Assembly: GCA_028287205.1 (NCBI GenBank)
Contig: JAQBQC010000426.1
Span: 1 to 5,364, forward strand
Length of the DNA stretch: 5,364 nt
Source of the DNA: Gemmatimonadota bacterium
GTDB lineage: Bacteria; Gemmatimonadota; Gemmatimonadetes; Gemmatimonadales; Gemmatimonadaceae
Reading direction: 5' to 3'
Shown here: in pieces, positions 1 to 5,364 of the stretch
Position numbering within the stretch: the stretch's first letter is position 1
How the letters are laid out: each line of letters starts with the position of its first letter
Translations under genes and position numbers: made by a program
Notes under the pieces: model-generated
Database searches by the model: none
Told to the model about the DNA's origin: nothing
What the model saw: only the letters and a program-made list of their open reading frames with translations

Positions 1-1214
1 GCCGCGCGCACGCGCCTGCGGCAATGCTCGCGCTCGTCGAGTCGTCCATCGTGAAAGGGCTGCTCTTCGATGCGATCGACGACCCCGCGTTTCGCGCGCG
101 CATCGCCCGCGCACTCTCGGAAGGCGAACAGTTTCCGGGCGACGGTGCCTCGCTGCGCACGGAGCGCGTCACGCGCACCGGGCCACGGCTCAGCGGCGCA
201 TCGCACGTGATCGGCGGCGAGCAGAGCAACAGCTCGATCATCTTCGGTGAGTCCGCGATCTTCAAGCTCTTTCGGCGCCTCGAGGGCGGCGAGAGCCCGG
301 ACGTCGAGATCGCGCGCTATCTCACCGCGCACACGAGCTTCCGCCACACACCCGAGCTGTACGCGGTGCTCATCGTCGATCACGAGGGCGACCGCTCCGT
401 TGCCGGAATGCTGTCTCGACTCGTCGCCGGTGCGATGGACGGGTGGGCGCATGCGCTCGCACACGCGCGCGAGTTCACGCACGGCGAGGGTGAGGTGCGC
501 CACGATCCCTTCGAGGCGGAGGCCCGGCAGCTCGGCGCCATCACGGCCGAACTTCATCGCGCGCTCGCCTCGCCCACCGACGACCCCGCCTTCGCGCCGA
601 GGGAGGCGACGGCCGCCGATGTCGCACGCTGGGCCGGCGGCGCGCGCCGCGCGGTGGAGCAGGGCTTCTTGCTGCTCGCGGGGACCGCATCGAATCTCGA
701 TGCGCGCTCGCGTCCTCTCGCGCTCGCCGCCTGTGGACGCCGCATGGATGCGTTCGCGAAGCTCGACGCCATCGTCACCTCGCTCGGCGGCGCATCGGCA
801 GCGGGAATTCTGTCGCGCCATCACGGTGACTACCATCTCGGACAGGTGCTGCGCACCGAGCACGACTGGATGATCATCGACTTCGAGGGCGAGCCCGCAC
901 GTCCCCTCGCCGAGCGTCGTGCGCTCAACAGTCCTGCGCGCGATGTCGCGGGAATGCTGCGCTCCTTCGCGTACGCCGCGGCCACCGCGGCTTCGCACAA
1001 CGATGCGGATCGCGAGCGCGCAGCGCAGTGGGAGGCGATGACGCGCGCCGCCTTCCTGCGCGGCTACGGCGAGACGAGCGCGCCGGCGCTCATCGAGCTG
1101 TTCGAGCTCGAGAAGCTCTTCTACGAGCTCGCCTATGAGCTGAACAACCGGCCGACCTGGGCGTGGATTCCACTGCTCGGCATCGAGAAGATGCTGGCAG
1201 CGAGCGTCGTTTGA
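1..1214 (+). CDS. Maltokinase, C-terminal part (5' end outside window; possibly TreS-maltokinase fusion)
   Basis: Maltokinase (Mak/Pep2 family) phosphorylates maltose with ATP to maltose-1-phosphate in the cytosol, feeding GlgE-type alpha-glucan synthesis. Counting residues from the ATG at 24, visible signatures are EQSNSSIIF (66-74), the lysine-bearing strand AIFKLFRR (78-85), PDVEIARYL (92-100), the catalytic loop HGDYHLGQ (267-274, Asp269), the metal-binding IDFEGEP (285-291, Asp286) and the family's C-terminal block from EKLFYELAYELNNRP (starting at 363) to IPLLGI. The ATG at 24 is probably not the start: the frame is open to the left edge (codons from nucleotide 3 have no stop). GLLFDAIDDPAF, near residue 12, aligns with a region that in full-length maltokinases (about 450 residues) follows an N-terminal cap of roughly 80-100 residues, which is absent here. 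The missing part is either the cap of a stand-alone enzyme or a cap fused behind trehalose synthase (TreS), an arrangement known in many bacteria. Family assignment is strong; the 5' end is unknown. Confidence 0.9.
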   Translation, partial: RAHAPAAMLALVESSIVKGLLFDAIDDPAFRARIARALSEGEQFPGDGASLRTERVTRTGPRLSGASHVIGGEQSNSSIIFGESAIFKLFRRLEGGESPDVEIARYLTAHTSFRHTPELYAVLIVDHEGDRSVAGMLSRLVAGAMDGWAHALAHAREFTHGEGEVRHDPFEAEARQLGAITAELHRALASPTDDPAFAPREATAADVARWAGGARRAVEQGFLLLAGTASNLDARSRPLALAACGRRMDAFAKLDAIVTSLGGASAAGILSRHHGDYHLGQVLRTEHDWMIIDFEGEPARPLAERRALNSPARDVAGMLRSFAYAAATAASHNDADRERAAQWEAMTRAAFLRGYGETSAPALIELFELEKLFYELAYELNNRPTWAWIPLLGIEKMLAASVV

Positions 1215-1231
1215 CCGCTCCGACGGCGGTG

Positions 1232-3058
1232 ATGGATCCAACATTCGGGGCCCGGCCGCAGGATGGCGCCACGCGATTCACGGTGTGGGCGCCCAGGGCA
1301 CATCAACTCTCGGTGCGCGTGCGCACCGGAATCGGAGCGGGCGATCATCCGCTCGTTCGCGATGAGCGCGGGGTGTTCTTCGGGACTGTTTCCGGCGTGA
1401 AGGCTGGTGATGACTACACCTTCCGCATCGATGGCGGCGAAGAGCGCCCCGATCCCGCGTCGCGATGGCAGCCGTACGGTGTGCACGGCGCATCGCGCGT
1501 CGTCGATCCGGACGCCTTCGTGTGGACCGACCACGGCTGGAAGGGCATCGAGATGGCGGACTTCGTCATCTACGAGCTGCACGTGGGCACCTTCACGCCG
1601 GAAGGCACCTTCGACGCCGTGATCCCGCGTCTCGCCGCGCTCCGCGAGCTCGGCATCACCGCGATCGAGCTGATGCCCGTCGCGCAGTTCCCCGGTGAGC
1701 GCAACTGGGGCTATGACGGCGTGCAGCTGTACGCCCCGCAGAACAGCTACGGCGGACCAGAGGCGCTCAGGCGTCTCGTCGATGCCGCACACGCGGAAGG
1801 GCTGGCCGTCGTGCTCGACGTCGTCTACAACCACATCGGGCCCGAGGGAAACTATCTGGCCGAGTACGCGCCGTACTTCACGGATGTGTATCGCACGCCG
1901 TGGGGCTCCGCCGTGAACTACGACGGCGCGGACAGCGACGAGGTGCGCCGCTTCGTCATCGAGAACGCCTGCTACTGGGTGTCCGACTTTCACATCGACG
2001 CGCTGCGACTCGATGCGATCCACGGCATCTTCGACTTCCAGGCGCGCCACGTGCTGGCGGAGCTCACCGCGCGCGTGCATTCGCTCGCGGCGCAGCTCGG
2101 CCGCAGGGTGCAGGTGATCGCCGAGAGTGATCTGAACGATCCGCGACTGGTGCGGCCCGTGGAGAAGGGCGGGTACGCGATGGATGCGCAGTGGAGCGAC
2201 GACTTTCATCATTCCGTGCACGTGGCACTCACGGGCGAGAGTGCGGGATACTACGAGGGGTTCGCGCAGTACGGCGACATCGCCGCGATCGCCGCTGCGC
2301 TTTCGCGCCGCTTCGTATTCCAGGGGCAGTACGCGCCGCATCGGCGCCGCCGTCACGGTGCGCCGGCGGCCGATGTGCCGGCGGACCGTTTCGTCATCTC
2401 GATTCAGAACCACGACCAGGTGGGCAATCGCGCTACGGGCGAGCGCCTGACCGCGCTCGTACCGCCGGATGGACTGAGGCTCGCCGCCGCGCTCCTGCTG
2501 CTCGCGCCGTACGTGCCGATGCTCTTCATGGGCGAGGAGTACGGCGAGCTCGCGCCCTTTCTCTACTTCGTGAGCCACTCGGACCGCGATCTCGTCGAAG
2601 CCGTTCGCAAGGGACGACACGAGGAGTTCGAGTCGTTCGGATGGGCGGGCGAGGTGCCGGATCCGCAGGCCGCGGAAACGTTCGCGCGGTCGCGCATTCG
2701 GTTCGAGCTCGGGAGCGAGGGTGAGCACGCGCGCCTGCGCGCGCTGTACCGTGATCTGCTCGCGATTCGGCGCGAGGAGCCCGCGCTGCGCCCTGGCGCG
2801 GCGCGCATCACCGTGCGAAGCGACGCGAGCGCGCGCTGGATCGCGATGCGACTCGACGCGCCCGGCGCGCGGAGCCTGCTCGCGCTCTTCAACCTCGCCA
2901 CGAGCGAGCGCTCGATTCCGCTCAGCGACGAAGACGGCACCGGCTGGCGCGCGCGACTGGCTACGAGCGACGCGCTTCCCGATGCTGTGCCCGCCAGCGG
3001 ATCGATGGTTGCACTACCCCCGCTCTCCGCTGTGCTCTACTACAAAGAGGACGCTTGA
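1232..3058 (+). CDS. treZ: Malto-oligosyltrehalose trehalohydrolase (GH13)
   Basis: TreZ hydrolyses the alpha-1,4 bond next to the terminal trehalose of malto-oligosyltrehalose, releasing trehalose; it is the second step of the TreY-TreZ pathway. With the start at ATG 1232 the protein has 608 residues, usual for the family. An N-terminal E-set/CBM48-like domain (TRFTVWAPRA, 14-23) leads into the GH13 barrel at YELHVGTF (114-121). GH13 regions are intact: DVVYNH (196-201), LRLDAIH with nucleophile Asp261, VIAESD with acid/base Glu298, and IQNHDQVGNR with transition-state-stabilising Asp395. TreZ-typical NWGYDGV, TPWGSAVNYDG, QWSDDFHH, MGEEYG (433-438) and PFLYFVSHSD (442-451) separate it from GlgB and GlgX. 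No signal peptide is seen, so it is cytosolic. The start is uncertain: a TTG at 1211 overlaps the maltokinase stop (TTGA) and a GTG lies at 1229. None has a good Shine-Dalgarno; 1232 is preferred as the only ATG, just ahead of the conserved domain. The extended frame back to GTG 1163 would overlap maltokinase by 52 nt and looks unconserved. Confidence 0.95.
   Translation: MDPTFGARPQDGATRFTVWAPRAHQLSVRVRTGIGAGDHPLVRDERGVFFGTVSGVKAGDDYTFRIDGGEERPDPASRWQPYGVHGASRVVDPDAFVWTDHGWKGIEMADFVIYELHVGTFTPEGTFDAVIPRLAALRELGITAIELMPVAQFPGERNWGYDGVQLYAPQNSYGGPEALRRLVDAAHAEGLAVVLDVVYNHIGPEGNYLAEYAPYFTDVYRTPWGSAVNYDGADSDEVRRFVIENACYWVSDFHIDALRLDAIHGIFDFQARHVLAELTARVHSLAAQLGRRVQVIAESDLNDPRLVRPVEKGGYAMDAQWSDDFHHSVHVALTGESAGYYEGFAQYGDIAAIAAALSRRFVFQGQYAPHRRRRHGAPAADVPADRFVISIQNHDQVGNRATGERLTALVPPDGLRLAAALLLLAPYVPMLFMGEEYGELAPFLYFVSHSDRDLVEAVRKGRHEEFESFGWAGEVPDPQAAETFARSRIRFELGSEGEHARLRALYRDLLAIRREEPALRPGAARITVRSDASARWIAMRLDAPGARSLLALFNLATSERSIPLSDEDGTGWRARLATSDALPDAVPASGSMVALPPLSAVLYYKEDA
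3044..3050 (+). promoter_or_regulatory. Ribosome binding site of glgX
   Basis: AAAGAGG sits inside the last codons of treZ, 7 nt before the ATG at 3058. It is a close match to the Shine-Dalgarno consensus at good spacing, and favours ATG 3058 over the in-frame TTG at 3055 as the glgX start. Confidence 0.7.
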
Positions 3059-5172
3059 TGCGCGTTTGGCCCGGTCAACCGTATCCGCTTGGCGCCAACT
3101 GGGATGGAGAGGGTGTGAACTTCGCGATCTTTTCGGAGAACGCGACCGGTGTGACGCTCTGCCTCTTCGACGCGCACGACGATGCGAAGGAGCGTCACCG
3201 CATTCCTGTGCGCGAGCGCAGCGATCAGATCTGGCATTGCTATCTTCCGGATGTGCGCCCAGGCCAGTTGTACGGCTACCGGGTAGACGGTCCGTACTCG
3301 CCCGAGGAAGGTCACCGCTTCAATCCGAATCAGCTCCTCATCGACCCGTACGCCAAGGCGATCAGCGGCGCGATTCAGTGGAGTGATGCGCTCTTCGCCT
3401 ATCAGGTCGGAAGCCCGCTCGAAGACATGGAGATGAATCACGCGGACAGCGCCGCCGGCATGCCGAAGAGCGTCGTCATCGACAACGCCTTCACGTGGGG
3501 CAACGATGCGCCGCCGCGCACGCCGTGGAATCGCACGGTGATCTACGAGGCGCACACCAAGGGGCTCACGATCCGCCATCCGGACGTGCCCGAGGAGATT
3601 CGCGGCACCTATCTCGCGCTCTCGTCCGACGCCGTGGTCGATCACCTCCGCTCGCTCGGCGTCACCGCCCTCGAGCTGCTGCCGGTGCATCACTTCGCCG
3701 TCGATCGCCATCTCGCGGAGAAGGGGCTCACGAACTACTGGGGCTACAACACGATCGGCTTCTTCGCGCCGGACGTGCGCTACGCCGTGGGCGGTCTCGG
3801 GAGCCAGGTGGTGCAGTTCAAGTCGATGGTGAAGACGCTGCACTCGGCGGGGATCGAGGTGATCCTGGACGTCGTCTACAATCACACGGCCGAGGGAAAT
3901 CATCTCGGCCCGACGCTCTCGCTCAAGGGGATCGACAACAAGGCGTACTATCGTCTCGAGCCCGACAACCCGCGCTTCTACACCGACTACACGGGCACGG
4001 GGAACAGCCTCAACATGCTGCACCCTCGAACGATCCAGCTGATCATGGATTCGCTGCGCTACTGGGTGACCGAGATGCACGTGGATGGCTTCCGCTTCGA
4101 TCTCGCGCCCGTGCTCGCGCGCGAGCTGTTCGAGGTGAACCGGCTCAGCGCGTTCTTCGACATCATCCACCAGGATCCCGTTCTCTCGCGCGTGAAGCTG
4201 ATCGCGGAGCCGTGGGATCTCGGTCCCGGCGGATATCAGGTCGGAAACTTCCCGATCGGCTGGGCCGAGTGGAACGGAAAGTATCGCGACGATGTCCGTA
4301 AGTTCTGGCGCGGCGATGCCGGCATGGTCGACGAGCTCGCGTCGCGGCTCTCGGGGTCGAGCGACATCTATCAGTGGAGCGCGCGCGAGGCGTATGCGAG
4401 CGTGAACTTCGTCGTGGCGCACGATGGCTTCACGCTCAACGATCTCGTGAGCTACGAGTCGAAGCACAATCAGGCCAACGGCGAGGAGAATCGCGACGGG
4501 ACGGACGATAACCTGAGCCGCAACTGGGGCGTCGAGGGCCCGTCGGACGATCACCAGGTGATGCGCCGCCGCGATCGCGAGATCCGCAACTTTCTCGCGA
4601 CGCTCGCCTTCTCGCAGGGCGTGCCCATGATCGCCCACGGCGACGAGATTGCGCGCTCGCAGGACGGCAACAACAACGTCTACGCGCAGGACAACGAGAT
4701 CTCCTGGATGAAATGGGATCTCGATGAGCGCGAGAAGGGGCTGCTCGAATTCACGCAGCGCATCTTCGCCATTCGTCGCGCGAACCCCGCGCTGCGCCGC
4801 CGCTATTTCTTCCGCGGCAAGCCGGTGGAGTCGGGCGCGAAGGAAGTGACGTGGCTGCGCGCCGATGGACACGAGATGACTGATATCGAATGGAACTCCA
4901 CGAAGAGCCACTCGCTCGGAATGCTCATTCGGGGCGAGGCTGCGGATGAGATCGACGAGCGCGGAAGGCCGATCAAGGGGGACACGCTGCTGCTCATGGT
5001 CAACAATCGGGAAGGCGAGGAGCACTGGTTGCTTCCGCATCTCGAGATGCCCGGATCGTGGGTGCTGACCGTGGACACGGATCGCCCGACGATCGTCGAT
5101 GAGCCGGTGAACGAGGTCACGCTCGCACCATTCTCGCTCGTGCTCCTGCGCTACCAGCTGGAGACACCATGA
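3058..5172 (+). CDS. glgX: Glycogen debranching enzyme GlgX/TreX (GH13_11 isoamylase type)
   Basis: This enzyme hydrolyses alpha-1,6 branch points in glycogen or limit dextrin and releases linear malto-oligosaccharides in the cytosol. The 704-residue length is normal for GlgX/TreX. The N-terminal CBM48 domain begins almost at once (YPLGANWDGEGVNFAIFSENA) and reaches to about residue 150. The barrel starts at YEAHTKGLT (163-171), followed by the GlgX/TreX-typical HPDVPEEIRGTY. GH13 motifs are DVVYNH (271-276), DGFRFDLA with nucleophile Asp348, IAEPWD with acid/base Glu384, and VAHDGFTL with Asp456. GGYQVGNFP, NGEENRDGTDDN and GDEIARSQDGNNNVY (528-542) are hallmark debranching-enzyme segments. 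A C-terminal beta domain fills about residues 590-704. The start codon shares one base with the treZ stop (TGATG) and has its own Shine-Dalgarno, indicating translational coupling. Beside treZ it may serve as TreX, supplying linear chains for trehalose formation; sequence alone does not separate GlgX from TreX roles. No catalytic residue is missing. Confidence 0.96.
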   Translation: MRVWPGQPYPLGANWDGEGVNFAIFSENATGVTLCLFDAHDDAKERHRIPVRERSDQIWHCYLPDVRPGQLYGYRVDGPYSPEEGHRFNPNQLLIDPYAKAISGAIQWSDALFAYQVGSPLEDMEMNHADSAAGMPKSVVIDNAFTWGNDAPPRTPWNRTVIYEAHTKGLTIRHPDVPEEIRGTYLALSSDAVVDHLRSLGVTALELLPVHHFAVDRHLAEKGLTNYWGYNTIGFFAPDVRYAVGGLGSQVVQFKSMVKTLHSAGIEVILDVVYNHTAEGNHLGPTLSLKGIDNKAYYRLEPDNPRFYTDYTGTGNSLNMLHPRTIQLIMDSLRYWVTEMHVDGFRFDLAPVLARELFEVNRLSAFFDIIHQDPVLSRVKLIAEPWDLGPGGYQVGNFPIGWAEWNGKYRDDVRKFWRGDAGMVDELASRLSGSSDIYQWSAREAYASVNFVVAHDGFTLNDLVSYESKHNQANGEENRDGTDDNLSRNWGVEGPSDDHQVMRRRDREIRNFLATLAFSQGVPMIAHGDEIARSQDGNNNVYAQDNEISWMKWDLDEREKGLLEFTQRIFAIRRANPALRRRYFFRGKPVESGAKEVTWLRADGHEMTDIEWNSTKSHSLGMLIRGEAADEIDERGRPIKGDTLLLMVNNREGEEHWLLPHLEMPGSWVLTVDTDRPTIVDEPVNEVTLAPFSLVLLRYQLETP
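5160..5163 (+). promoter_or_regulatory. Ribosome binding site of glgB
   Basis: GGAG lies within the last glgX codons, 5 nt before the ATG at 5169. It is a short core Shine-Dalgarno that supports the ATGA overlap start for the branching enzyme. Confidence 0.5.
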
Positions 5173-5364
5173 CCACCCCTGTGCAAACGCCCGCAGCGCT
5201 CACCGGCCTCGATGCCGGCGAGGTCAACCGCCTCCTCGCCGGGGATCACGACGATCCGCACCGCATCCTCGGTGCGCACCCGGTAGCCGGCGCGACGCCC
5301 GGCGTCGTCATTCGTGCGATGCATCCCGATGCCGTGCGCGCCGAGGCGCTGCTCGCGGATGGAG
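5169..5364 (+). CDS. glgB: 1,4-alpha-glucan branching enzyme, N-terminal fragment (3' end outside window)
   Basis: GlgB cuts an alpha-1,4 glucan chain and rejoins it through an alpha-1,6 bond, creating glycogen branches. Only 65 codons plus one base are present. After a short variable tail (MTTPVQTPAALTGLDAGEV), residues 18-38 carry the GlgB N1-domain signature: an LLAGDHDDPH stretch, then RILGAHPV, then the beta-strand start GVVIRAMHPDA (45-55). This matches the FAGxxxDPFxVLGMH-like opening of two-carbohydrate-domain (N1 plus CBM48) GlgB proteins of about 730 residues, so the catalytic barrel should lie to the right of the window. The ATG overlaps the glgX stop by 4 nt (ATGA), a classic coupled operon junction. 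The catalytic domain is not visible, so the assignment rests on the N-terminal signature plus its position behind glgX. The early start is supported by the GGAG site. Confidence 0.88.
   Translation, partial: MTTPVQTPAALTGLDAGEVNRLLAGDHDDPHRILGAHPVAGATPGVVIRAMHPDAVRAEALLADG

Noticed and set aside
1163..1231. Extended treZ start at GTG 1163
   Set aside because: It would overlap the conserved maltokinase C-terminus by 52 nt. The extra residues are Arg/Ala/Glu-rich and look like out-of-frame translation of maltokinase.
1133..2728. A 531-codon open frame on the minus strand, antisense to treZ
   Set aside because: It has the same character as the other antisense frame: biased composition, no domain, and full overlap with a well-supported treZ.
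3055..3057. TTG start for glgX one codon before the ATG
   Set aside because: The ATG at 3058 is a stronger start, has AAAGAGG at 7-nt spacing and gives the family-like N-terminus MRVWPGQPYPLG.
1817..3881. Shared 14-base stretch GACGTCGTCTACAA at 1817-1830 and 3868-3881
   Set aside because: Both copies encode the conserved GH13 region I (DVVYN) of treZ and glgX. Protein-level conservation plus shared codon bias explains the match; it is not a mobile or regulatory repeat.
3040..5040. A 666-codon open frame on the minus strand, antisense to glgX
   Set aside because: Long antisense frames are common opposite GC-rich genes with strong codon bias. Its translation is dominated by R, H, V, L and E with no recognisable domain, and it mirrors an intact glgX with all catalytic motifs.
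1..5364. Search for RNA genes, CRISPR repeats, insertion sequences, terminators and attachment sites
   Set aside because: The window is coding almost end to end. I saw no tRNA-like cloverleaf, no regularly spaced repeats, no transposase and no GC-hairpin plus T-run terminator.

Overview
This window is a compact, single-strand bacterial gene cluster for storage-polysaccharide and trehalose metabolism. All genes are on the + strand and there is almost no non-coding DNA. The sequence is visibly GC-rich, with strong G/C preference at third codon positions, so a high-GC bacterium is likely. Protein style (long GlgX, TreZ with PFLYFVSHSD, GlgB with a DPHRILG-type N-terminus) is compatible with phyla such as Gemmatimonadota, Acidobacteriota, Myxococcota or Actinomycetota. 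I lean weakly to Gemmatimonadota, but the window holds no phylogenetic marker that settles this.

Layout: 1-1214 is the C-terminal part of a maltokinase (trehalose/maltose-1-phosphate route); its reading frame runs off the left edge. 1232-3058 is malto-oligosyltrehalose trehalohydrolase (treZ). 3058-5172 is a glycogen debranching enzyme (glgX, treX-like). 5169-5364 is the first 65 codons of a 1,4-alpha-glucan branching enzyme (glgB), cut by the right edge. Junctions are a 17-nt gap (or a TTGA overlap if treZ starts at a TTG), a 1-nt TGATG overlap and a 4-nt ATGA overlap. No promoter or terminator is visible between genes, so the four are very probably one operon.

How they fit together: GlgB adds alpha-1,6 branches to alpha-glucan and GlgX removes them, releasing linear malto-oligosaccharides. 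TreZ releases trehalose from malto-oligosyltrehalose, which TreY (not in the window) would make from those chains. Maltokinase phosphorylates maltose to maltose-1-phosphate, the donor for GlgE-type glucan synthesis, with the maltose usually coming from trehalose through TreS. Together the genes suggest a glycogen-trehalose interconversion module. TreY, TreS and GlgE are not visible here and would be expected nearby or elsewhere in the genome.

I found no undescribed system. The cluster consists of recognisable enzymes with intact catalytic motifs. The points most worth a second look are the missing N-terminal part of the maltokinase (possible TreS-maltokinase fusion) and the particular mix of pathway genes.
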